Positions 41,769-50,006 of a stretch of DNA of 64,000 nt are shown here, piece after piece. Origin of the DNA: Lysobacter_F sp035645555 (GTDB lineage Bacteria; Pseudomonadota; Gammaproteobacteria; Xanthomonadales; Xanthomonadaceae); assembly GCA_035645555.1 (NCBI GenBank), contig DASQMI010000097.1:62001-126000 (forward strand), in the 5' to 3' direction. Made by a program: the position numbers and the translations under genes. The stretch's first letter is position 1; every line of letters starts with the position of its first letter. The notes beneath the pieces are model-generated. The model was given only the letters and a program-made list of their open reading frames with translations. It was not told the origin of the DNA and did no database searches.

Positions 41769-41805
41769 GGGATCGATTCGGTAGGCGCCGGTCGGCGCGA
41801 CCCGA

Positions 41806-42525
41806 TCAGCAGACCCCGCCGGTGGCGCTGCCGTCTTGAACGGATTTGATGTGCCGGCGCAGCGAGGTCGGGGTCAAGCCGGTCGCGCGGCGGCACGCGC
41901 GGGTGAGGTGACTCTGGTCGGCGAAGCCGGCACGCGCGGCGACCTCGGCGAGCGCGGCATCGTCGGCGAGCAGGCACAGCGCGCGCTGCCAGCGCGCCTC
42001 GGCGCGCAGGCGTTGCGGCGACATGCCGTGGCTGGCCGCGACCGCGCGCGCGGCATGCGCCGGCGAGACGCCGAGGCGGCGCGCGATCGTGCCGATCTCC
42101 TCGTCGCCGCCGACGAGCTCGGCGACCAGCGCGGCCTGCCAGTCCGGCAGCGCCACGCCGCGCTCGGCGACATCGCGGCATTCGGCGACCAGCTCGGGCA
42201 GTCGCTCCGGCGCGCGCCGGAACACCGCCAGCGCCTCGCCCAGATGCGGGACGCGCAGCACCCGGCTACGCCCGGGCGGCAGCGCCGGCCACGGCAGGTT
42301 GACCACCCGCGCGCCGGTGCGCCCGAAGCGGTTGCCGTGCACGTGGAACGGCGGATGCAGGATCAGCGTGCCGGGCTCGCAGCCGTGCGGCCCTTCGATG
42401 CCGGCCTCGACATGGCTTCCATCCACCACCAGCGCAGCATAGGCGTGGAGGTGCCGATGCGTGGGCAGCGACGTCTGCCTCGCGTGGCGCGTTTCGTAGC
42501 ACGGCACCGGACCCATGGCGGGCAT
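41806..42525 (-). CDS. AraC family transcriptional regulator
   Basis: A 239-residue regulator. The N-terminal cupin-like part (about 1-100, with HRHLHAYAALVVDG and HPPFHVHGNRFG) may bind a small ligand or metal through its His residues. The C-terminal double helix-turn-helix (about 140-230, IGTIARRLGVSPAHAARAV and LAEVAARAGFADQSHLTRACRRATGLTPTSLRR) is diagnostic of AraC/XylS. It stands between the secreted HExxH gene (same strand, 37 nt) and DUF2269 (divergent), so it could regulate either; no direct evidence. Confidence 0.92.
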   Translation of the reverse strand: MPAMGPVPCYETRHARQTSLPTHRHLHAYAALVVDGSHVEAGIEGPHGCEPGTLILHPPFHVHGNRFGRTGARVVNLPWPALPPGRSRVLRVPHLGEALAVFRRAPERLPELVAECRDVAERGVALPDWQAALVAELVGGDEEIGTIARRLGVSPAHAARAVAASHGMSPQRLRAEARWQRALCLLADDAALAEVAARAGFADQSHLTRACRRATGLTPTSLRRHIKSVQDGSATGGVC

Positions 42526-42571
42526 CCTAGCGTGCCGCCGCCCGCAGCATCGACCGCCCGGCGGAGGCCTG

Positions 42572-43039
42572 ATGAGCTACCTGTGGGTGAAGTGGCTGCA
42601 CGTGATGAGCTCGACGCTGCTGTTCGGCACCGGGCTCGGCATCGCGTTCTTCATGTGGAAGGCGCACCGCACCGGCGATGCGCGGGTGATCGCGGCGACC
42701 GCACGCACCGTGGTGCTCGCCGATGCCTGCTTCACCGCGCCGGCGGTGCTGGTGCAGTTCGCCACAGGCCTGTGGCTCGCGCACCGGCTCGGCATGCCGT
42801 ACTCGGTGTTCTGGCTGAAGTGGGCGCTGGTGCTGTTCTTCGCGGTCGGCGCGTGCTGGCTGCCGGTGCTGTGGCTGCAGGTGAAGGCGCGGCGGCTGGC
42901 GCAGGCGGCGGCCGCGCACGGCACGCCGCTGCCGGCTGCATACCACCGGGCGATGCGCGCGTGGTACGCGCTGGCGTGGCCGGCGTTCGCCGGGGTGGCG
43001 GCGATCTTCTGGCTGATGGTGGTCAAGCCGCTCGGCTAG
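42572..43039 (+). CDS. DUF2269 family membrane protein
   Basis: A 155-residue protein with four predicted membrane helices. It begins MSYLWVKWLHVMSSTLLFGTGLGIAFF, the DUF2269 opening with the conserved Lys-Trp-Leu-His. A ggcgga ribosome site precedes the ATG. The family is annotated as an integral membrane protein of unknown function; a histidine (KWLHV) invites a heme or electron-transfer role but this is not shown. A MOSC-domain gene follows after 53 nt in the same direction. Confidence 0.85.
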   Translation: MSYLWVKWLHVMSSTLLFGTGLGIAFFMWKAHRTGDARVIAATARTVVLADACFTAPAVLVQFATGLWLAHRLGMPYSVFWLKWALVLFFAVGACWLPVLWLQVKARRLAQAAAAHGTPLPAAYHRAMRAWYALAWPAFAGVAAIFWLMVVKPLG

Positions 43040-43092
43040 CGCGGTACCGCCGGCTCCGGCATGCTGCCTGCCGTTCGTTGCGGCCTTCGTCC

Positions 43093-43890
43093 ATGCGCCT
43101 GTCCTCGCTGTACCTGTATCCGATGAAGTCGTGCGCGCCCCTGCCGTGCACCGAGGCGGCGGTCGAGCCGCGCGGGCTGGCGCACGACCGCCGCTGGATG
43201 GTGGTCGACGACGACGGCCGTTTCCTGACCGGCCGCCAGCTCGCGACGATGGTGCGGATCCAGGCGCGACCGGCACCGGACGGCGGCTTGGTGCTCGCCG
43301 CGGATGCAGGCACACCGCTGCACGTGCCGGTGCCCGGCGCCGGCGAGCGTATATCGGTGACGGTCTGGGACAGCACAGTCGACGCGCGTCCCGCCGGCGC
43401 CGCGGCCGATGCCTGGCTGAGCGGGGTGCTCGGCCGCGCTGTGCGACTCGTGCACATGGACGGCGGCGCGCGGCGTGCGGTCAGTGAAAAGTACGCGCAG
43501 CCCGGCGACGAGGTCAGCTTCGCCGACGGCTTTCCGCTGCTGCTGATCTCGCAGGCCGCACTCGACCATCTCAACGCCAAGCTGCCGCGGCCGGTGGCGA
43601 TGACGCGGTTCCGGCCCAACCTCGTGGTCGACGGCACCGCCGCGCACGCCGAGGACGGCTGGCGGCGCATCCGCATCGGTGCCGTCGAGTTCGACGTGGT
43701 GAAGCCCTGCACACGCTGCGTGTTCACCACCGTCGACCCCGAGCGCGGCGAGCGCGATGCGTCCGGCGAGCCGCTGCGCACGCTGCTGACCTACCGGCGC
43801 ACGCCGAAGGGCGTCACCTTCGGTCAGAACCTGATCCCGCGCGGCACCGGCACACTGCGGCTGGGCGATCCGGTGACCGTACTCGCCTGA
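43093..43890 (+). CDS. MOSC domain protein, YcbX-like
   Basis: A 265-residue protein with the MOSC N-terminal beta-barrel (LSSLYLYPMKSCAPLP...) followed by the MOSC domain (about 120-260). The conserved cysteine of the mARC/YcbX group is likely in PCTRCVFTTVDPERG, and RFRPNLVVDG precedes it. YcbX proteins use molybdenum cofactor to reduce N-hydroxylated compounds. The start at ATG 43093 matches the family N-terminus. A possible link to the molybdoenzyme operon is only that both need molybdenum cofactor. Confidence 0.9.
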   Translation: MRLSSLYLYPMKSCAPLPCTEAAVEPRGLAHDRRWMVVDDDGRFLTGRQLATMVRIQARPAPDGGLVLAADAGTPLHVPVPGAGERISVTVWDSTVDARPAGAAADAWLSGVLGRAVRLVHMDGGARRAVSEKYAQPGDEVSFADGFPLLLISQAALDHLNAKLPRPVAMTRFRPNLVVDGTAAHAEDGWRRIRIGAVEFDVVKPCTRCVFTTVDPERGERDASGEPLRTLLTYRRTPKGVTFGQNLIPRGTGTLRLGDPVTVLA

Positions 43891-43929
43891 GCGCGCCGGC
43901 GCGTGCGGGCGCCGGCGCGGCGCTTGGGC

Positions 43930-43935
43930 GATAAT
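43930..43935 (+). promoter_or_regulatory. -10-like box of ubiE, probably leaderless
   Basis: The hexamer gataat ends exactly 7 nt before the ATG at 43942. No Shine-Dalgarno follows it. No convincing -35 was seen about 17 bp upstream; that region is very GC-rich. Confidence 0.5.
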
Positions 43936-43941
43936 CGCGCC

Positions 43942-44703
43942 ATGAGCGAGTCTTCCCCCAAGTCCGGCACCACCCATTTCGGTTTCCGCGAGGTGCCGGC
44001 GGCCGAGAAGCAGAAGCTGGTCGGCGAGGTGTTCAGCTCGGTCGCGCGCCGCTACGACCTGATGAACGACCTGATGTCGCTCGGCATCCACCGGGTGTGG
44101 AAGCGCTACTTCGTCGCCACTTCGCAGGTGAAGCGCGGCGACCGCGTGCTCGACCTCGCCGGCGGCACCGGCGACATCGCGCTGCTGCTGCACGAGCGCG
44201 TCGGCCGCGATGGCGGCATCGTGCTCGGCGACATCAACGGCGACATGCTGCGCGTGGGTCGCGACCGGCTCACCGACCTCGGCCGCGTGGCCGGGCTCGA
44301 ATACGTGCAGTGCAATGCCGAGGCGCTGCCGTTTCCCGACCACAGCTTCGACCTCGTCACCATCGCGTTCGGCCTGCGCAACGTCACCGACAAGGACGCC
44401 GCGCTGCGCGAGATGCACCGCGTGCTCAAGGTCGGCGGCCAGGCGCGGGTGCTGGAGTTCTCGGAGGTCACCGCGGAGTGGTTCAAGCCGTTGTACGACT
44501 TCCACTCGTTCCAGGTGCTGCCGCGGCTGGGCAAGCTGTTCGCCGACGATGAGGGCAGCTACCGCTACCTGGCCGAGAGCATCCGCAAGCATCCGCCGCA
44601 GGACGCGCTGAAGGCGATGATGGAAGCCGCCGGCTTCGAGCGCTGCGGCTACCGCAACCTGTCCGCCGGCATCGTCGCCATCCACACCGGCTACAAGGTC
44701 TAG
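43942..44703 (+). CDS. ubiE: UbiE, ubiquinone/menaquinone C-methyltransferase
   Basis: A 253-residue SAM-dependent methyltransferase that methylates ring carbon in ubiquinone synthesis. The SAM-binding motif VLDLAGGTGDIAL is near residues 65-77, followed by GDINGDMLRVGRDRL. The UbiE signature FGLRNVTDKDAALREMHRVLKVGG is complete, as is the N-terminal FSSVARRYDLMNDLMSLGIHR. Length is normal. A gataat hexamer 7 nt before the ATG suggests a leaderless mRNA. The M1 peptidase gene follows after 70 nt with its own leader. Confidence 0.97.
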   Translation: MSESSPKSGTTHFGFREVPAAEKQKLVGEVFSSVARRYDLMNDLMSLGIHRVWKRYFVATSQVKRGDRVLDLAGGTGDIALLLHERVGRDGGIVLGDINGDMLRVGRDRLTDLGRVAGLEYVQCNAEALPFPDHSFDLVTIAFGLRNVTDKDAALREMHRVLKVGGQARVLEFSEVTAEWFKPLYDFHSFQVLPRLGKLFADDEGSYRYLAESIRKHPPQDALKAMMEAAGFERCGYRNLSAGIVAIHTGYKV

Positions 44704-44773
44704 CCTCCGGCACCTGCGGCGGCGGCGCGCGCTCGCTTACACTCCGGTCCTTTCCCACGACCGGTTGCCGCCC

Positions 44774-46708
44774 ATGCGTCTGCCCCTCGCTTCCCTCTGT
44801 GTCGCCACCGCGCTGGTGCTCGGCTGCCAGCGCGACGCCGCGACCACCGCCGCCAAGCCCGACATGCCCGCGACCCCTGCCGCCACGCCGGCGCAGCCGG
44901 CCACGCCGCTCGACCCCTACAGCTACGCCGAGCCGGACAAGGTGCGCGTCACCGACGTGGCGTTGCATCTCAACGTCGACTTCGAGAAGAAGCAGCTCGC
45001 CGGCAGCGCCACCTACACGCTCGACTGGCGCGACCCGAAGGCCGGCCGGCTGGTGCTCGACACCCGTGACCTGACCATCGAGAAGGTGGTCGGCGAGCGC
45101 GACAACCAGCGCTGGCTCGACCTTCCGTTCCAGCTCGCCGCCGAGGACGCCGTGCTGGGCAGCAAGCTGACGATCATGGCGCCGGAGCCGTTCAAGCGCA
45201 TCCGCGTCACCTATCGCACCTCGCCGGAGGCGTCGGGCCTGCAATGGCTGTCGCCGGAAATGACGCAGGGCAAGAAGACGCCGTTCATGTTCAGCCAGTC
45301 GCAGCAGATCCACGCACGCTCGTGGGTGCCGCTGCAGGACACGCCGCAGGTGCGCTTCACCTACACCGCCAAGGTGACCGCGCCGAAGGACGTGATGGTG
45401 CTGATGAGCGCCGACAACGATCCCAAAGCGGCGCGCGACGGCGACTACGACTTCAAGATGCCGCAACCGATCCCGTCGTACCTGATGGCGATCGCCGCTG
45501 GCGACCTGGTGTTCCAGCCGATCTCCGCGCGCAGCGGCGTCTGGGCCGAGCCGGGTACCGCAAAGCTCGCCGCCAACGAGTTCGTTGACACCGAGAAGAT
45601 GATGCAGACGGCCGAACAGCTGTACGGCCCGTACCGCTGGGAGCGCTACGACATCCTGGTGCTGCCGCCGTCGTTCCCGTACGGCGGCATGGAGAACCCG
45701 CGCCTGACGTTCGCCACGCCGACCGTGATCACCGGCGACCGCTCGCTGGTCGCGCTGATCGCGCACGAGCTCGCGCACAGCTGGTCGGGCAACCTGGTGA
45801 CGTTCGCCACCCCGAACGATGCCTGGCTCAACGAGGGCTTTACCAGCTACGTCGAGAACCGCCTGGTCGAAGCGCTGTTCGGCAAGGAGCGCGCCGACAT
45901 GGAATCGCTGATCGAGCGCAACGAGCTGCGCGAGGAATACAAGACGATCGAGCCGGCGCTGCAGATCATGGCGCTCAAGCCGGGCACGCTGAAGGATCCG
46001 GACGACAGCAGCCGCGCGACGGTCTACACCAAGGGTGCGTGGATGCTGCAGTTCCTCGAGCAGCGCTTCGGCCGCGAGGTGTTCGATCCGTTCCTGCGCG
46101 GTTACTTCGACCACTTCGCGTTCAAGAGCATCACCACCCAGGACTTCCTCGCCTACGCCAAGGCCAACCTGCTCGCCAAGCATCCGGGCAAGGTCACGGA
46201 GGCGGAGCTGGAGCAGTGGGTGCACGAGCCCGGCATTCCCGACGATGCGCCGCAGGTGGTCTCGCCGCGGATGGACGCGGTCGACGCCGCGCGCAAGGCC
46301 TGGCTGGACACCGGCACGCTGCCGGCGAAGGACGTCACCGCGAAGTGGACCACCCAGGAGTGGGTGCACTTCATCGAGGGCATGCCGGAGACGCTGCCGG
46401 CGGAGAAGCTGGCCGCGCTCGACGCCGCCTACCGCTTCACCGGCACGCCGAACGGCGAGATCGCGCAGCGCTGGTATCCGCTCGCCGTGCGCAGCGGCTA
46501 CACCCAGGCGAATGCGGCAATCGCCGCGTTCTTGCAGAAGATCGGCCGTCGCAAGCTGATCATGCCCACCTACGAGGCGCTGGTGCGCACGCCGGAAGGC
46601 CTGAAGCTCGCCAAGGAGGTGTTCGCGAAGGCGCGCCCGGGCTACCACCCGATCACCACCGCGTCGGTCGAGGCGACGATCGCCAAGGCCGAAGGCAAGC
46701 AGGGCTGA
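44774..46708 (+). CDS. M1 family metallopeptidase lipoprotein
   Basis: A 644-residue aminopeptidase of the M1 family, leukotriene-A4-hydrolase branch. A lipobox (LVLGC) after a signal peptide puts it at a membrane, probably periplasmic. Substrate loop PYGGMENP, zinc ligands His331 and His335 in HELAHSWSGN with Glu332 as base, and third ligand Glu354 in NEGFTSY are all present. A C-terminal helical domain (about 470-644) is kept. ATG 44774 is preferred over a TTG 9 nt before it. A tacact hexamer at about 44738 can be its -10 box. Confidence 0.95.
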   Translation: MRLPLASLCVATALVLGCQRDAATTAAKPDMPATPAATPAQPATPLDPYSYAEPDKVRVTDVALHLNVDFEKKQLAGSATYTLDWRDPKAGRLVLDTRDLTIEKVVGERDNQRWLDLPFQLAAEDAVLGSKLTIMAPEPFKRIRVTYRTSPEASGLQWLSPEMTQGKKTPFMFSQSQQIHARSWVPLQDTPQVRFTYTAKVTAPKDVMVLMSADNDPKAARDGDYDFKMPQPIPSYLMAIAAGDLVFQPISARSGVWAEPGTAKLAANEFVDTEKMMQTAEQLYGPYRWERYDILVLPPSFPYGGMENPRLTFATPTVITGDRSLVALIAHELAHSWSGNLVTFATPNDAWLNEGFTSYVENRLVEALFGKERADMESLIERNELREEYKTIEPALQIMALKPGTLKDPDDSSRATVYTKGAWMLQFLEQRFGREVFDPFLRGYFDHFAFKSITTQDFLAYAKANLLAKHPGKVTEAELEQWVHEPGIPDDAPQVVSPRMDAVDAARKAWLDTGTLPAKDVTAKWTTQEWVHFIEGMPETLPAEKLAALDAAYRFTGTPNGEIAQRWYPLAVRSGYTQANAAIAAFLQKIGRRKLIMPTYEALVRTPEGLKLAKEVFAKARPGYHPITTASVEATIAKAEGKQG

Positions 46709-46716
46709 GGCCGCAC

Positions 46717-46740
46717 GCGCCCCCGTCCGCGCGGGGGCGC
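46717..46740 (+). terminator. Weak GC hairpin between two lipoprotein genes
   Basis: The arms gcgcccccg and cgggggcgc form a 9-bp stem with a 6-nt loop. There is no T tract, so termination would be weak or Rho-dependent. The next gene starts 17 nt later. Confidence 0.35.
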
Positions 46741-46756
46741 CGGACAGGAGCGTGGC

Positions 46757-47467
46757 ATGACCCGAACCGCATTCGTGCTGGGCCTGGCGCTGGCGATGCT
46801 CACTGCATGCCAGCCAGGACAGGACCGCGCCGCCGCGCAGGCGGCGGCCGCCGAGCAGGAAGCCGAGGCGATGGCCAAGCAGTTCGAGGCCGAGGCCGCC
46901 AGGCAGAACTGGGAACTCGCCGCCGCGCACGGCACGGTGCTGTTCGCCGATCATCCTGGCAGCGCCGCCGCCGCGCGCATCAAGCCGCGCTTCGACGAGA
47001 TCAAGGCGAAGGCGCAGGCCGCGCGCGAGCAGCGCCGGCTCGCCGGCCTGTGGGCGTACGGCGCCGAGCCGGTGGCGAAAGGTACCCAGCTGTCGGCCGC
47101 GATCTATTCGAAGGACGCGGTCGACACCGGCGGCGAGCGCGCGGCGCCGGTGCGGCTGATCTTCCGCGACCATCCGGAATGGGGCCGCAGCAGCTACCTC
47201 ACGCTCGAGGGCGGCGATTTCGACTGCTACGGCGGCTGCAAAGTCAAAGTGAGCGTCGACGACGGGGCGGCCAAGCCGATGGCGGCGTCGCGACCGAAGA
47301 CCGACGAGGCGATCGCGATGTTCATCGAGGACGAGCGCGCGCTGTGGCGGACGGCCAAGTCGGCGAAGACGATCGCGATCGAATTTCCGGTCAAGGCCGG
47401 CGGCACGCGTACCGCGGTGTTCGAGGTCGGCGGGCTGGATCCGCAGAAGCTGCCGGCCTGGAACTGA
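46757..47467 (+). CDS. Lipoprotein of unknown function
   Basis: A 236-residue lipoprotein: MTRTAFVLGLALAMLTAC with Cys18 as the lipidated residue. An Ala/Glu-rich helix (about 25-60) contains a heptad-like pattern and could form a coiled coil; the C-terminal half looks like a beta sandwich (LSAAIYSKDAV, LTLEGGDFDCYGGCKVKVSVDDG, IAIEFPVK). Two cysteines in DCYGGC may form a disulfide. I do not recognise a family. A REP cluster follows directly. Confidence 0.7.
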   Translation: MTRTAFVLGLALAMLTACQPGQDRAAAQAAAAEQEAEAMAKQFEAEAARQNWELAAAHGTVLFADHPGSAAAARIKPRFDEIKAKAQAAREQRRLAGLWAYGAEPVAKGTQLSAAIYSKDAVDTGGERAAPVRLIFRDHPEWGRSSYLTLEGGDFDCYGGCKVKVSVDDGAAKPMAASRPKTDEAIAMFIEDERALWRTAKSAKTIAIEFPVKAGGTRTAVFEVGGLDPQKLPAWN

Positions 47468-47490
47468 AGCGGCCGCGATGGCGACCACCG

Positions 47491-47625
47491 TGTAGGAGCG
47501 GCTTTAGCCGCGATCGGCAGGTGTGGGAATCGCGCGGTAGGAGCGGCTTTAGCCGCGATCAAACGATCGTCGCGGCTAAAGCCGCTCCTACACACTTTCG
47601 GGTCGCGGCTGAAGCCGCTCCTACA
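47491..47625 (+). repeat. REP-like cluster with inverted copies
   Basis: Two direct copies of gtaggagcggctttagccgc (47491 and 47537) are followed by two inverted copies (about 47569-47591 and 47602-47625). The second and third form a long inverted repeat that could fold into one hairpin. The cluster separates the lipoprotein gene and the minus-strand kinase gene (convergent). Confidence 0.85.
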
Positions 47626-47669
47626 GGCTTTCGGATCTGGGCTGACGCCGCCTGCCGGCGGCGACGCGA

Positions 47670-48602
47670 TCAAAGCGCGTAGCCGAACTGCTGCTTGAAC
47701 TGCTCGGCGAACTCGTCGTAGTCGAAGCGCTGGTTCTGCGTGCCGGGGTGTTCGACCTTCAGCGCGCCCATCAGGTTGCCGATGCGCCCGATCGTCATCC
47801 AGTCGTAGCCGCGCTGGATGCCGAAGATCAGCCCGGCGCGGAACGCGTCGCCGCAGCCGGTCGGGTCGGTGACGCGGCGCTCGTGCGCCGGCGGCACTTC
47901 GTAGGTCTTGCCCGGCGTGTGGATCTGCGAGCCGTGCGGGCCGCGCGTGGTGATGTAGGCCTTCACCTTCTTGACGATGTCCGCCTCGCTCCAGCCGGTG
48001 CGCTCCTGCAGCAGGTTCGACTCGTAGTCGTTGACGGTGACGTAGTCGGCCAGCTCGATGAAGTCGCGCAGCTCCTCGCCGTTGAACAGCGGCATCGCCT
48101 GGCCCGGATCGAAGATGAAGGGGATGCCGAGCTCGTGGAATTCCTTCGCGTTCTGCAGCATCGCCTCGCGACCGTCCGGGCTGACGATGCCGAACGTCAC
48201 GCCGGCGACGTCGCGCACGTGGTTCTCGTAGGAGCGCATCATCGCGCCCGGGTGGAACGCGGTGATCTGGTTGTTGTCGAGGTCGGTGGTGATGAACGCC
48301 TGCGGGGTGAACAGCTCCTCGATCACCTTGACGTGGTCGAGGCGGATGCCGCAGGCCTCGAAGTGCTCGCGGTACGGACCGAAGTCCTGACCGACGGTCG
48401 CCATCGGGATCGGATCGCCGCCGAGCAGCTTGAGGTTGTAGGCGATGTTGCCGGCGCAGCCGCCGAATTCGCGGCGCATGCGCGGCACCAGGAATGACAC
48501 GTTCAGAATGTGGACCTTGTCCGGCAGGATGTGGTTCTTGAACTGGTCGGGAAACACCATGATGGTGTCGTAAGCCAGCGAACCGCAGATCAGCGCAGAC
48601 AT
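47670..48602 (-). CDS. PfkB-family carbohydrate/nucleoside kinase, adenosine-kinase-like
   Basis: A 310-residue kinase with the ribokinase fold. It has MSALICGSLAYDTIMVF at the start, GGCAGNIAYNLKLLGG (substrate lid), and the C-terminal signature DPTGCGDAFRAGL with the catalytic base Asp. Members phosphorylate adenosine, ribose or fructose; these homologs are often annotated adenosine kinase, but the exact substrate is not read from motifs. I chose ATG 48602; ATG 48614 four codons upstream is an alternative. It is divergent from mreB. Confidence 0.88.
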   Translation of the reverse strand: MSALICGSLAYDTIMVFPDQFKNHILPDKVHILNVSFLVPRMRREFGGCAGNIAYNLKLLGGDPIPMATVGQDFGPYREHFEACGIRLDHVKVIEELFTPQAFITTDLDNNQITAFHPGAMMRSYENHVRDVAGVTFGIVSPDGREAMLQNAKEFHELGIPFIFDPGQAMPLFNGEELRDFIELADYVTVNDYESNLLQERTGWSEADIVKKVKAYITTRGPHGSQIHTPGKTYEVPPAHERRVTDPTGCGDAFRAGLIFGIQRGYDWMTIGRIGNLMGALKVEHPGTQNQRFDYDEFAEQFKQQFGYAL

Positions 48603-48764
48603 CGATCGAGTCATCCGGTAAGTGCGGCGGGGTGCCGCGCGGGCGCGTAAGGGTAGCGGTTGCGTCTGGAGGGGGCCAGCCGGCGGCGCGCCGGAGGGCG
48701 GCGGGGAAGCGCGACGGCGCCCCCGGTTTTCGATCCAAGCCCTTGTCTGGCGCGGGTTTTTTCC

Positions 48765-48794
48765 TTGCCGCGCGGCGGTGGCGGTTGCTAGGCT
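48765..48794 (+). promoter_or_regulatory. Candidate mreB promoter
   Basis: ttgccg (48765-48770) and taggct (48789-48794) are separated by 18 bp. They lie 55 nt before the mreB ATG, in the intergenic space after the divergent kinase gene. Other pairs are possible. Confidence 0.35.
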
Positions 48795-48848
48795 AGCTCA
48801 TTCGTTCCGCGTGCCTGTGGCACGCCCATTCCTGACGGTCATCCCCTG

Positions 48849-49895
48849 ATGTTCAAGAAGTTCCGCGGCATGTTCTCCAACGACCTGTCCATCGACCTGG
48901 GCACGGCGAACACCCTCATCTACGTGCGCGGACAGGGCATCGTGCTGAACGAACCGTCGGTGGTGGCGGTGCGCCAGGACCGCCTGGTCGGCGGCAGCCG
49001 CTCGGTCGCCGCGGTCGGCACTGAGGCCAAGCAGATGCTGGGCCGCACCCCCGGCCACATCACCACCATCCGCCCGATGAAGGACGGGGTGATCGCCGAT
49101 TTCACCTACACGGAGGAGATGCTCAAGCACTTCATCCGCAAGGTGCACCGCTCGCGCTTCCTGCGCCCGAGCCCGCGCGTGCTGGTGTGCGTGCCGTGCG
49201 GCTCGACCCAGGTCGAGCGCCGCGCGATCAAGGAGTCGGCCGAGGAGGCCGGCGCCCGCGAGGTCTACCTGATCGAGGAACCGATGGCCGCGGCGATCGG
49301 CGCCGGCATGCCGGTGACCGAGGCGCGCGGCTCGATGGTGGTGGACATCGGCGGCGGCACCACCGAGGTGGCGGTGATCGCGCTCAACGGCATCGTCTAC
49401 TCGCAGTCGGTGCGCATCGGCGGCGACCGTTTCGACGAGGCGATCATCAATTACGTCCGCCGTACCCACGGCATGCTGATCGGCGATGCCACCGCGGAGC
49501 GGATCAAGCTCGAGATCGGCTGCGCCTACCCGCAGAAGGAAGTGCGCAGCATCGACGTCTCCGGCCGCCACCTCGCCGAAGGCGTGCCGAAGATGATCGG
49601 CATCAACTCCAACGAGGTGCTGGAGGCGCTGCGCGAGCCGCTGTCCGGCATCGTCGCCGCGGTCAAGCAGGCGCTGGAGCAGACCCCGCCGGAGCTGTGC
49701 GCCGACGTCGCCGAGCGCGGCATCGTGCTGACCGGCGGCGGCGCGCTGCTGCGTGACCTCGACCGCCTGCTGTCGGAGGAGACCGGCCTGCACGTGCAGA
49801 TCGCCGACGATCCGCTGACCTGCGTGGCGCGCGGCGGCGGCCGTGCGCTGGAGCTGGTCGACATGCACGGCAACGAGTTCTTCGCTCCCGAATGA
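48849..49895 (+). CDS. mreB: Rod-shape determining protein MreB
   Basis: A 348-residue bacterial actin that organises lateral wall synthesis. It begins MFKKFRGMFSNDLSIDLGTANTLIYV, an N-terminal amphipathic helix followed by the phosphate-1 loop. ATPase signatures VVDIGGGTTEVAVIAL and GIVLTGGGALLRDLD are intact. The length is the usual 347. It is the first gene of mreBCD-mrdAB; between mreB and mreC lies an inverted repeat. Confidence 0.98.
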   Translation: MFKKFRGMFSNDLSIDLGTANTLIYVRGQGIVLNEPSVVAVRQDRLVGGSRSVAAVGTEAKQMLGRTPGHITTIRPMKDGVIADFTYTEEMLKHFIRKVHRSRFLRPSPRVLVCVPCGSTQVERRAIKESAEEAGAREVYLIEEPMAAAIGAGMPVTEARGSMVVDIGGGTTEVAVIALNGIVYSQSVRIGGDRFDEAIINYVRRTHGMLIGDATAERIKLEIGCAYPQKEVRSIDVSGRHLAEGVPKMIGINSNEVLEALREPLSGIVAAVKQALEQTPPELCADVAERGIVLTGGGALLRDLDRLLSEETGLHVQIADDPLTCVARGGGRALELVDMHGNEFFAPE

Positions 49896-49896
49896 C

Positions 49897-50000
49897 GGGG
49901 ATTCGGGATTCGGGATTCGTGATGCCCGGTTCCCGCGATCCCGCCGTCGCTGTGGTGCACCGCCGCCACCTATCCCGAATCTCGAATCTCCAATCCCGCG
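49897..50000 (+). repeat. Inverted repeat array between mreB and mreC
   Basis: The left arm is a direct array of gggattc (three head-to-tail copies, 49897-49919). The right arm (about 49972-50000) carries the complementary gaatct/gaatcc type units, reading atcccgaatctcgaatctcc. The two arms are separated by 52 bp and could pair. Similar gggattc arrays occur between genes of Xanthomonas and Lysobacter. They sit inside an operon that is normally contiguous. Confidence 0.8.
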
Positions 50001-50006
50001 CCTCAC

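Noticed and set aside
43891..43929. GC-rich inverted repeat before ubiE as a terminator
   Set aside because: The gcgccggcgc type palindrome has no T tract and similar short GC palindromes occur often by chance in this DNA.
44483..47488. A 1001-codon open frame on the minus strand opposite ubiE and the M1 peptidase gene
   Set aside because: Very GC-rich DNA leaves few stop codons in the antisense frame. The translation is Arg/His/Gln-rich with no recognisable domain, and the plus strand holds two clear genes.
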